Positions 50,324 through 57,738 of a DNA stretch of 64,000 nt are shown in pieces; the first letter of the stretch is position 1, and each line of letters opens with the position of its first letter. The stretch is taken from NCBI GenBank assembly GCA_934456435.1, contig CAKSHH010000012.1, positions 1 through 64,000 on the forward strand, in the 5' to 3' direction. Below the pieces are notes generated by a model, which did not search any database, was not told the DNA's origin, and worked only from the letters and a program-made list of their open reading frames with translations. This DNA is from an uncultured Eubacteriales bacterium. Its GTDB lineage: Bacteria > Bacillota > Clostridia > Oscillospirales > Acutalibacteraceae. A program made the translations under genes and the position numbers.

Positions 50324-51916
50324 ATGGAAAAAAGAGTAATTGCCGTGTTCACCTCGTTCTGCCTGATAATCGGCTGTCTCTGCCTGCGGCTTTATGTGCT
50401 GAGCTCTTCGGGCACGGAAATGGTTTCCTCGGAGGCTCACTATTCATCGTTCAAGCTGTCGGAAACGCGCGGAGATATTGTTGACTGCAAGGGTCGCCGC
50501 CTGACACAGACCGAATACGACAATTACGTTATCGCTAAGCCGGACACAGCCTCCTTGTCCGCACTTTCGGAAATTCTTGATTCCGTCAGCTATTCCGATG
50601 TCCGCAAAAGAATGGAAAAAGGACTTCCCGTTATGATAAACATCGGCAAAAGAACGCTCTCCTCCTCCGACTCTGTTCTTTGTGTTCCCGTCTTCCGCAG
50701 ATACTCCACCGCACAGTCCGCTCAGCATATACTCGGATATCTTGACGGTGAGGGTCACGGTATTTCGGGAATTGAAAAGGCTTTTGACGATATTCTTTTC
50801 AGCGGCGACTGCCTGACGGCACGCGTCCCGATTGACGCATACGGCAGGTCAATTATCGGCGGCAAAATTGAATTTTCCGGCGGAACTGCCGACACGGGAA
50901 CGGTCAAGCTTACCATAGATTCCGACATTCAGTCTGCCGTTGAAGCCGCGCTGGACGAGGGCGGCATAACCGAGGGCTGTGCAATAGTCGTCGATGTGGC
51001 AAGCGGCGCAATCAGAGCGTGTGCGTCGCGTCCGTCATTTGACGCTTACCGTATCGTCGACAGCCTTGATTCTCAGTCGTCTCCACTGCTCGACAGGGCT
51101 ATGCAGAGCTTCGCCGTCGGCTCGGTTTTCAAGGTTGCCGTCGCCGCTGCCGCCCTGCAAAGCGGAAACGAAAGCTTTGAATACACCTGCACCGGTTCGT
51201 GCAACATCGGCAGCGTAAAATTCGGATGCAGCAGTCACACAGCCCACGGAAAGGTCGGGCTGAAAGAGGCTCTTGAAAAATCCTGCAATACCTATTTTAT
51301 TAACCTCGGTCAGAAAATCGGAGCCGAAAAGCTTTCGGAAACGGCAAATCTCCTCGGCTTCGGGCAAAAGACGGTATTTGCAAAAAATCTGACTGCCGAC
51401 TCAGGTGTTCTTCCCTCCGCCGATGAGCTGACAAACCCTGCCGCCCTCGCGAATTTCTCTTTCGGTCAGGGAAGTTTTACCGCTTCGCCGTTTCAGATCG
51501 CGCAGATGTTCTGCGCTGTTGCCGACCGCGGCAGATATCACGAGCCGTACCTTGTTGAATCGGTTACGGACAAAAGCGGCAATACCGAACAGCACAAGAA
51601 AAAATATCCCGTCGTCGCCATGGACGAAGCAACAAGTCTGCGGCTCACACAGCTTCTGACCTCGGTAGTCGAAAACGGCAACGCCTCCCCCGCAAAGCCC
51701 GACAGATTTTCCGCCGCAGGCAAAACGGCTACCGCGCAGACAGGCATTTTTGACAAAAGTGGGAATGAAATCTGCAACACCTGGTTCGGCGGCTTTTTTC
51801 CTGCCGAAAGTCCCAGGTACGCAGTCGTCGTCATGAAGCAGGGCGGCGCGTCCGGTTCATACGACTGCGCGCCTGTTTTTAAGAAAATCGCCGATACTAT
51901 AAAAATTTCCGAATAA
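50324..51916 (+). CDS. Class B penicillin-binding protein (transpeptidase)
   Basis: 530 residues. An N-terminal membrane anchor (about 5-25) is followed by a dimerisation part with SETRGDIVDCKGRRLTQT, then the transpeptidase domain. Catalytic motifs: SVFK (about 266), SCNT (about 319), and KTA within AAGKTATAQTG (about 465) in place of KTG. Length is short for FtsI/SpoVD, with no PASTA domain. It crosslinks peptidoglycan. No strong ribosome site lies before the ATG, so translation may be weak or start elsewhere. Confidence 0.85.
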   Translation: MEKRVIAVFTSFCLIIGCLCLRLYVLSSSGTEMVSSEAHYSSFKLSETRGDIVDCKGRRLTQTEYDNYVIAKPDTASLSALSEILDSVSYSDVRKRMEKGLPVMINIGKRTLSSSDSVLCVPVFRRYSTAQSAQHILGYLDGEGHGISGIEKAFDDILFSGDCLTARVPIDAYGRSIIGGKIEFSGGTADTGTVKLTIDSDIQSAVEAALDEGGITEGCAIVVDVASGAIRACASRPSFDAYRIVDSLDSQSSPLLDRAMQSFAVGSVFKVAVAAAALQSGNESFEYTCTGSCNIGSVKFGCSSHTAHGKVGLKEALEKSCNTYFINLGQKIGAEKLSETANLLGFGQKTVFAKNLTADSGVLPSADELTNPAALANFSFGQGSFTASPFQIAQMFCAVADRGRYHEPYLVESVTDKSGNTEQHKKKYPVVAMDEATSLRLTQLLTSVVENGNASPAKPDRFSAAGKTATAQTGIFDKSGNEICNTWFGGFFPAESPRYAVVVMKQGGASGSYDCAPVFKKIADTIKISE

Positions 51917-51939
51917 AGCAAAAAATTTCAAAAAAACTC

Positions 51940-51968
51940 TTGAAATGGCATATTCTTTGTGATATACT
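51940..51968 (+). promoter_or_regulatory. Promoter of rpsB-tsf
   Basis: TTGAAA, 17 bp and TATACT, about 100 bp before rpsB. Confidence 0.7.
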
Positions 51969-51974
51969 TTTACG

Positions 51975-52048
51975 GCAAAACGCATGCAAGGTGTTTTATC
52001 CGTAGTGCATTTTAAGTAAAATGTTCGGATTTCAAGCCTTGCAGAGGC
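51975..52048 (+). ncRNA. Candidate rpsB leader structure
   Basis: GCAAGG and CCTTGC close a structure with an inner ATCCG/CGGAT pairing just upstream of the rpsB ribosome site. Autoregulation by S2 is known for other leaders; similarity was not computed. Confidence 0.4.
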
Positions 52049-52070
52049 AAAAACTAAGGAGGAAATTTTT

Positions 52071-52802
52071 ATGCCAGTAGTATCAATGAAACAGTTGCTT
52101 GAAGCAGGTGTTCACTTCGGACACCAGACCAGAAGATGGAATCCGAAAATGGCTCAGTACATTTTCACAGAGCGTAACGGAATTTACATCATCGACCTTC
52201 AGAAGACAGTAAAGAAGCTTGAGGAAGCTTACCTTTTCGTCCGTGACGCAGCTTCAGACGGAAGCGACATTCTCTTTGTCGGCACCAAGAAGCAGGCTCA
52301 GGATTCCGTTAAGGAAGAGGCTATTCGCTGCGGTATGCCCTATGTCAACGCTCGTTGGCTCGGCGGTATGCTCACAAACTTCAACACTATCAAGAGAAGA
52401 ATCAAGAGACTTGAGCAGCTCAAGAAGATGGAAGCAGACGGAACATTCGATCTTCTTCCCAAGAAAGAGGTTATCAAGCTTAAGCTCGAAATCGAAAAGC
52501 TTGAGAAGTTCATGGGCGGTATCGTAAACATGAAGAAGCAGCCTTCTGCTATGTTCATCGTTGACCCGCGCAAGGAGAGAATCGCTGTTCAGGAAGCACA
52601 TAAGCTCGGTATTCCTATCGTTGCTATCGTTGACACAAACTGCGATCCCGATGAGATCGACTATGTTATCCCCGGAAACGACGACGCTATCCGTGCCGTT
52701 CGCCTTATCGCAGGCGCTATGGCTGACGCTGTTATCGAGGGTCGTCAGGGCGAGCAGGAAGCTCCGGCAGAAGAAGCTGCCGAGGAAGCCGCTGCCGAAT
52801 AA
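52071..52802 (+). CDS. rpsB: Ribosomal protein uS2
   Basis: 243 residues. MKQLLEAGVHFGHQTRRWNP, LFVGTKKQAQDSVKEEA, WLGGMLTNF and VAIVDTNCDPDEIDYVIPGN are diagnostic. An Ala/Glu-rich tail ends the protein. AGGAGG precedes the ATG. Operon with tsf, as usual. Confidence 0.97.
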   Translation: MPVVSMKQLLEAGVHFGHQTRRWNPKMAQYIFTERNGIYIIDLQKTVKKLEEAYLFVRDAASDGSDILFVGTKKQAQDSVKEEAIRCGMPYVNARWLGGMLTNFNTIKRRIKRLEQLKKMEADGTFDLLPKKEVIKLKLEIEKLEKFMGGIVNMKKQPSAMFIVDPRKERIAVQEAHKLGIPIVAIVDTNCDPDEIDYVIPGNDDAIRAVRLIAGAMADAVIEGRQGEQEAPAEEAAEEAAAE

Positions 52803-52818
52803 TTAAATTAAAACAAAA

Positions 52819-52841
52819 CGGCGGAATTTCATATTCCGCCG
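52819..52841 (+). terminator. Intercistronic hairpin rpsB/tsf
   Basis: CGGCGGAAT-N5-ATTCCGCCG without a T run; it probably sets relative expression or RNA stability rather than ending transcription. Confidence 0.5.
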
Positions 52842-52866
52842 AACTTTGAATACAGGAGGATTTATT

Positions 52867-53961
52867 ATGAATTTCACAGCTAAAGACGTTCAGGCTCTCC
52901 GTGAGAAGACCGGAGCAGGTATGATGGACTGTAAGAAGGCTCTTACAGAAACCGACGGCGATATGGAAAAGGCAGTAGACGTTCTTCGTGAGAAGGGTCT
53001 TGCTTCCGCAGCAAAGAAAGCCGGCCGTATTGCAGCCGAGGGCGTTGTTGTTGCATATTATGATGAGGCTGCCAAGGTTGCTTCGATGGTAGAAGTAAAC
53101 TGCGAGACAGACTTCGTTGCAAAGAATGAAAAGTTCGTTGAGCTTGCAAATAAGATTGCTGTTACCGTTGCCGAGAAGAATCCGGCAGACGTTGACGCTC
53201 TTCTTGCTACTACCCTTTCCGGAAGCGACGAGGTTGTTTCCGACGCTGTTCAGGAGCTCTTCCTTACAATCCGCGAGAACATGAAGGTTCGCCGCTTTGT
53301 AAGAGTTGAGGGCGACGTTGCTTCCTACATTCACGGTGCTGGCGCAGTCGGCGTACTTGTAAGCTTCGACACAGACGTTGCAGACAAGGCTGAGTTCAAG
53401 GACATGGGCAAGAACGTTGCAATGCAGATTGCCGCTATGAACCCCGAATATCTCAGCAAGACCTGCATTTCGGACGATGAGCTTGCTAAGATGAAGTCAA
53501 TCACGGTTGACAGCTCTCTCAACAAGCCTGAGTCTCTTCCGAAGCCGATCCTTAAGAACCTCTTTGACAAGGCAGTCAACGACAAGCTCTTCAGCGATGC
53601 AGACCTTGCCGCTTACGAGGAGCAGAAGAACAACAAGTTCCTCTTCAACTTCCTTTCAAAGGAAGCAGTTGCTACTCTCGTTGACCTTGCAATGGCAAGC
53701 AAAGATGAGATCGTCGCAAACAAGATCTTCGCAGGTGCTGTTGACGGACGTATGAAGAAGCAGCTCAAGGAAGTTTGCCTTCTTGAGCAGGCATTTGTTC
53801 GTACCGACCTCTTCGACGGCGACGTTGCAGGCTATATCGCAGACGTAGCTAAGAAGCTCGGCGGTTCAATCAAGGCAACAAGCTTTGTTCGCTTTGAAAA
53901 GGGCGAGGGCATTGAAAAGAGAAATGACGACTTCGCAGCAGAAGTTGCAAGCATGATGTAA
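52867..53961 (+). CDS. tsf: Elongation factor Ts, with enlarged C-terminal core
   Basis: 364 residues from the ATG at 52867 (AGGAGG upstream). KDVQALREKTGAGMMDCKKA and the UBA-like start are classic; VEVNCETDFVAKNEKF holds the TDFV motif that contacts EF-Tu. The usual length is about 280-305; the extra residues lie mostly after position 205 (LPKPILKNLFDKAVNDKLF to VDLAMASKDEIVANKI). Recycles EF-Tu. Confidence 0.95.
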   Translation: MNFTAKDVQALREKTGAGMMDCKKALTETDGDMEKAVDVLREKGLASAAKKAGRIAAEGVVVAYYDEAAKVASMVEVNCETDFVAKNEKFVELANKIAVTVAEKNPADVDALLATTLSGSDEVVSDAVQELFLTIRENMKVRRFVRVEGDVASYIHGAGAVGVLVSFDTDVADKAEFKDMGKNVAMQIAAMNPEYLSKTCISDDELAKMKSITVDSSLNKPESLPKPILKNLFDKAVNDKLFSDADLAAYEEQKNNKFLFNFLSKEAVATLVDLAMASKDEIVANKIFAGAVDGRMKKQLKEVCLLEQAFVRTDLFDGDVAGYIADVAKKLGGSIKATSFVRFEKGEGIEKRNDDFAAEVASMM

Positions 53962-53979
53962 TCTCATAACATTATAACT

Positions 53980-54010
53980 AACCCCCCGAAAGATTAACTT
54001 TCGGGGGGTT
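53980..54010. terminator. Bidirectional terminator tsf / CMD operon
   Basis: AACCCCCCGAAAG and CTTTCGGGGGGTT pair perfectly between the convergent genes. Confidence 0.85.
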
Positions 54011-54025
54011 GCTGTCTTATAAGAA

Positions 54026-54352
54026 TCAGTCTTCCGATTCATAAATTTTCTTAGCCATTCTGAACGCCGCCCAGGCTTTCGGCCAGCCTGCATAAAAAGC
54101 AATATGAGTCAAGGCTTCCGCCATCTCCTCCTGAGTCACGCCGTTCTGCTTGGCACAGGAAATATGATACTCAAGCGAGCTGTCAAGCACGCCGCTTGCC
54201 ATAAGCGCCGTAACCGTTATCAAGCTGCGGTCACGCGGTGAAAGCTTATCCTCTCTCGACCACACCTGACCGAAAAGCACATCGTCGTTCAGCTCGGCAA
54301 ATTTCGGTGCAAAATCGCCCAATGCGTCTCTGCCTGCCGTAACCTTTTTCAC
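54026..54352 (-). CDS. Carboxymuconolactone decarboxylase family protein
   Basis: 108 residues from GTG at 54352, which has GGAGG 9 bp upstream; the longer in-frame version runs into the cupin gene. LSPRDRSLITVTALMASG and LEYHISCAKQNGVTQEEMAE follow the CMD/AhpD-like helical fold, with a single Cys instead of the CxxC of AhpD. Last gene of the AKR-cupin-CMD operon under the MerR-type promoter; often linked to peroxide or carbonyl stress. Confidence 0.85.
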   Translation of the reverse strand: MKKVTAGRDALGDFAPKFAELNDDVLFGQVWSREDKLSPRDRSLITVTALMASGVLDSSLEYHISCAKQNGVTQEEMAEALTHIAFYAGWPKAWAAFRMAKKIYESED

Positions 54353-54371
54353 AAATAAATTCCTCCCTGAA

Positions 54372-54803
54372 TTATAATTTGTCGTATTCTTCGTCCGTAA
54401 CGGGCTCACACCATTCGTTTGAACAGTCCGTACCGGGAATTTCAAATGCTATATGAGAAAACCAGCTATCCTTTTTTGCGCCGTGCCAATGCTTCACATT
54501 TGCGGGAATGGTAATAACCGAACCCGGCTTCAGGCTTACAGGCTCGCTTCCCTCTTCCTGATACCAGCCTTCGCCTGCCGTGCATACAAGCATCTGACCG
54601 CCGCCCTGAGACGCGTGATGAATGTGCCAGTTGTTGCGGCAGCCTGGCTCAAAAGTGACATTTGCAAGAAATATTCCGCACTTGGGATCGGTGAGAGGAT
54701 TCAGAAACGAATCGCCGATAAAATATTTCGCGTAAGCCGTGTTCGCCTCGCCCTTGCCGAAAACGTTTGCGGATTCAAAATCCTTTTCATTCGTGTATTT
54801 CAT
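54372..54803 (-). CDS. Cupin-domain protein
   Basis: 143 residues. Metal ligands are seen in NNWHIHHASQGGGQ (about 58-71) and, later, IPANVKHWHGAKK. It is a small double-stranded beta-helix protein; in this family cupins commonly sit with CMD proteins and AKRs. Enzymatic role unknown. 40 bp after the AKR and 19 bp before CMD. Confidence 0.88.
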   Translation of the reverse strand: MKYTNEKDFESANVFGKGEANTAYAKYFIGDSFLNPLTDPKCGIFLANVTFEPGCRNNWHIHHASQGGGQMLVCTAGEGWYQEEGSEPVSLKPGSVITIPANVKHWHGAKKDSWFSHIAFEIPGTDCSNEWCEPVTDEEYDKL

Positions 54804-54843
54804 ACTAAATCAATCCTTTCGTTATTTTAAATCGGTGGACGAT

Positions 54844-55704
54844 TTACTTACCGGAGAAGACAGGGAAAAAGCTGTACTCACCATAGTCCTTGATCTTCTC
54901 AACACTTTCAAGCATCTTCATATCCTCGTCCGAAATGGAGAAATCCACATCGGCATTAGCCCTTATATGCTCCGGATTGGCTGTCTTTGGCAGGCTGACC
55001 ATACCGAGAGAAAGAGTATATCGAATACAAAGCTGAGCCGATGTAACACCGTATTTCTCCGCTGTTTTCAGCACGACATCGCTCTTCAATGCCTCGCCGT
55101 GCGCGATCGGTGAATATGCCTCGCAGAGAATTTGGTTCTGCTTGCAGAAAGAGATAAGCTCTGACGGCGTGTTGGAGATATGCGTCAGGATCTGATTTAC
55201 CATGGGTTTGACCGAAACGGATTCAAGGACATTCCGAAGATCGTCTGTGAGGAAATTTGAAACGCCTACCGCCCTGAGCTTGCCGGCTTTGTATGCGTCC
55301 TCAAGGGCTCGCCAAACCTCCCTGTTCTCTTCAAAATATCTCTTCTCGCCGCGGAACTCCGCCCACGGCTGGGGCGAGTGAATTATCATCATATCAATGT
55401 AATCAAGTCCCATTTTTTCGAGACTTTCATCAATGGACTTTGCCGCGGATTCATAAGATTTGTTTTCGGCTGCGACCTTGCTTGTGACAAAAATCTCGTC
55501 TCTGGCAATTCCGCAGTTTCTGATTCCCCTGCCGACTCCGGCTTCATTGCCGTAAGCCTGTGCGGTATCAATGTGACGGTATCCGAGAGAGACAGCAGTC
55601 TTTACCGCTTCATCAACCTCACCGTCCGCTATCATCCAGGTGCCGAGTCCCAGCTTAGGTATTTCAACACCGTTTGAAAGTGTGTACTTTTCGTTCAGAA
55701 TCAT
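54844..55704 (-). CDS. Aldo/keto reductase (2,5-diketogluconate reductase-like)
   Basis: 286 residues from the ATG at 55704, with AGGAGG upstream. IPKLGLGTWMI opens the barrel; GYRHIDTAQAYGNEAGVG has the catalytic Asp and Tyr; FVTSKVAAE the Lys and MMIIHSPQPWAEF the His. SLPKTANPEHIRANADV binds NADPH. First gene of a three-gene operon whose promoter has the MerR dyad and which is divergent from the merR gene. Confidence 0.9.
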   Translation of the reverse strand: MILNEKYTLSNGVEIPKLGLGTWMIADGEVDEAVKTAVSLGYRHIDTAQAYGNEAGVGRGIRNCGIARDEIFVTSKVAAENKSYESAAKSIDESLEKMGLDYIDMMIIHSPQPWAEFRGEKRYFEENREVWRALEDAYKAGKLRAVGVSNFLTDDLRNVLESVSVKPMVNQILTHISNTPSELISFCKQNQILCEAYSPIAHGEALKSDVVLKTAEKYGVTSAQLCIRYTLSLGMVSLPKTANPEHIRANADVDFSISDEDMKMLESVEKIKDYGEYSFFPVFSGK

Positions 55705-55769
55705 TTTGAAAACCTCCTGATTGACTTTATTGTGACAGGGTGATATAATCAACCTGTAAGTTTGATTAT

Positions 55770-55800
55770 ATTTTACAACTTAAACTCAGCTTTAAGTCAA
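55770..55800 (-). promoter_or_regulatory. MerR-type promoter of AKR-cupin-CMD (site C)
   Basis: On the minus strand TTGACT, 19-bp spacer, TAAAAT. The spacer holds the dyad ACTTAAAC-N4-CTTTAAGT. It lies between the operon and the divergent merR gene, as expected for the regulator's own target. Confidence 0.78.
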
Positions 55801-55844
55801 TAGGTTAAATGTTAAAAATTTGTGAACAATTACGGAGGTTTAAT

Positions 55845-56294
55845 ATGGTTTATACTGTCGGAGAAATGGCAAAAAGAATCGGAGTCGCGCCCTCTACCCT
55901 GCGATATTACGACAAAGAGGGACTGCTGCCGTTTGTGGAGCGTTCGGGCGGCGGAATCCGTATGTTTAAAGAAAACGACCTTGAATGGCTTTCGATTATC
56001 GAGTGTCTTAAAAAAACAGGAATGCCGATAAAGGAAATACGCAAATTCGTTGACTGGTGCATCGAGGGCGATTCAACCATAGAAAAGCGCCTTGACCTGA
56101 TCCTGCACCAGAAAGAAGAGGTATACAAAGAGATTGAGCGGCTCAAAGCCACGCTCGACACGCTGGAATACAAGCAATGGTATTATGAAACGGCAAAAAA
56201 AGCAGGTACCTGCGCCGTTCATGATACTCTCGGCGAAGACGATATTCCCGAAAATATAAAAAGAATAAAAGCACGTCTCAAGTGCTCGGATTAA
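55845..56294 (+). CDS. MerR-family transcriptional activator
   Basis: 149 residues from the ATG at 55845, with CGGAGG upstream. VYTVGEMAKRIGVAPSTLRY then YDKEGLLPFVERSGGG (about 2-37) is the MerR winged helix; a long coiled coil follows (LILHQKEEVYKEIERLKATL). It has no SoxR-type cysteine cluster, so the signal is probably an electrophile or organic ligand. Related proteins activate AKR/flavodoxin genes. Target sites A, B and C share its predicted operator. Confidence 0.88.
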   Translation: MVYTVGEMAKRIGVAPSTLRYYDKEGLLPFVERSGGGIRMFKENDLEWLSIIECLKKTGMPIKEIRKFVDWCIEGDSTIEKRLDLILHQKEEVYKEIERLKATLDTLEYKQWYYETAKKAGTCAVHDTLGEDDIPENIKRIKARLKCSD

Positions 56295-56296
56295 AC

Positions 56297-56340
56297 AAAA
56301 AACTGCCGCAGTCGTAAAACACGAATTGCGGCAGTTTTTT
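56297..56340. terminator. Bidirectional terminator merR / HAD
   Basis: AAAAAACTGCCGCA and TGCGGCAGTTTTTT pair perfectly between the convergent genes. Confidence 0.88.
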
Positions 56341-56987
56341 TATAATTCAAAGTATTCTTTAACCCGGTCATAATTTTCGGCGTAAAAATCAGCAAGCTTC
56401 TTTATCTCTTCCCTGTCGTCCTCGTTGGAATAATCCTCAATGCCGATGACCTTATACCCTGCCGATTTGGCGGTTTCGATTGCGTAAAGAGCGTCCTCAA
56501 AAACATATCCCGCGCCCTCGGCATGAATGGCTTTTCTGACATATTCAAATGCCGCAGGGTCATTCTTATGAATACCTATCTCGTGCATCGAGATAACATC
56601 CTCAAAATAGCTGAGTATGCCGTTGCGTTCAAGCGCTTTCTTTGCCATTCTGCTTTCGGTCGCTGTTGCAACGACCATTTTGACGCCGTTATCCTTGAGC
56701 AGCTGTAAAAATTTCTTTACACCGTCCTTGATCGGGGCAACGTTTGAATAATAGAACCAGAGAATTTCCTGCAAGCCGTCGAGCACCTCGTCAAAGCTCA
56801 TATTGAGGTTGTATTCTTCAATCATATAGCTTATTCCCGTTTTGTAGCCCTGCTTGCGAAAAAGGTCAAATTCCTTCGGAATAATCCCCCTCATCATCAA
56901 AAACGCGCCCGATGCCGTGTCCCATATATGCATTGAGTCCAACAGCGTGCCGTCCATATCGAAAATTGCGTAATCAATTTTTTTCAT
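56340..56987 (-). CDS. HAD-family phosphatase (beta-PGM-like)
   Basis: 215 residues. The nucleophile motif is FDMDGTLLDS (about 9-18), motif II VVATATES, and FEDALYAIETAKSAGYKVIG the motif III/IV region with a helical cap inserted after motif I. Probably a sugar-phosphate or nucleotide phosphatase; the substrate is unknown. Single gene with AGGA upstream. Confidence 0.88.
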   Translation of the reverse strand: MKKIDYAIFDMDGTLLDSMHIWDTASGAFLMMRGIIPKEFDLFRKQGYKTGISYMIEEYNLNMSFDEVLDGLQEILWFYYSNVAPIKDGVKKFLQLLKDNGVKMVVATATESRMAKKALERNGILSYFEDVISMHEIGIHKNDPAAFEYVRKAIHAEGAGYVFEDALYAIETAKSAGYKVIGIEDYSNEDDREEIKKLADFYAENYDRVKEYFEL

Positions 56988-57058
56988 AATTTCATTCCTG
57001 TGTTTTAGATTTTATAATACTTTGCGGTATAGTACCTACCCTTTTTTTACTCAAAAAT

Positions 57059-57087
57059 GCCTCCCCTTAAATAATCAAGGAGAGGCT
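57059..57087 (-). terminator. Terminator of the exported 185-residue protein
   Basis: GCCTC-T-CCTT and AAGG-G-GAGGC pair on the minus strand, followed by ATTTTT. Confidence 0.65.
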
Positions 57088-57101
57088 TAAAATCGTTGAT
57101 A

Positions 57102-57659
57102 TTAAAGTGAGTCAAACCACTTCAGAAGATCAATAATCGGCTTGATGTATTTTGCATATTCCCAGCCGCTGAGCCATCTGATGAACTTCTGCATCGGAGT
57201 GGACGGTCTGTCAACATTGAGCTTTTCAAGGATAAGATTTCCGTTTGTCGTAAAGCTCAATTCATTGCTGAGCTTACCGTTCACATCCTTGAACGAGCCT
57301 GCGGCAACAGTAAACGTGTACTCGCTCTCGTGAGCCATATTCCTCTCGTAGCTGACGGTAACGCTTGCGTTGTTCTTGCCGTATTTCACGCTGACATCCG
57401 CGGCGGAATAAACCCTTTTAACTCCGTCCGTACCTGTAACGGTGAGCGAGAAATCATCGGTAATCTCGATCGTACTGCCGGCTTTTACCGTTATTTTGAG
57501 CTCCCTGACGTACTTGTCCTTGAAATTGCCCGAAGCGGCAACCGCTTCGCCAGACTTGAGCTTAAAGCTTTCATCGGCGGCAGATCCGGCCACCGCTAAG
57601 CTGAAAATCATAGCGATTGCAAGAAGTACGGAAAGAACCTTTTTGACCTGTGCTGTCAT
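57102..57659 (-). CDS. Exported protein of unknown function
   Basis: 185 residues from the ATG at 57659, with GAGGTG 6 bp upstream. Signal peptide about 1-26 (cut near GSAA-DES). The body is beta-rich (LKITVKAGSTIEITDDFSLT and VSVKYGKNNASVTVSYERN), resembling a small Ig-like domain, without recognisable family. The C-terminus is a tryptophan-rich amphipathic stretch (QKFIRWLSGWEYAKYIKPII), like the tails of two other exported proteins here. Single gene. Confidence 0.6.
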   Translation of the reverse strand: MTAQVKKVLSVLLAIAMIFSLAVAGSAADESFKLKSGEAVAASGNFKDKYVRELKITVKAGSTIEITDDFSLTVTGTDGVKRVYSAADVSVKYGKNNASVTVSYERNMAHESEYTFTVAAGSFKDVNGKLSNELSFTTNGNLILEKLNVDRPSTPMQKFIRWLSGWEYAKYIKPIIDLLKWFDSL

Positions 57660-57738
57660 GATAATCACCTCATTTTATTTTCTTTAACAAGATTATATCA
57701 TTAAATATCGGAACAATCAATACACTTTTTGAACAAAA

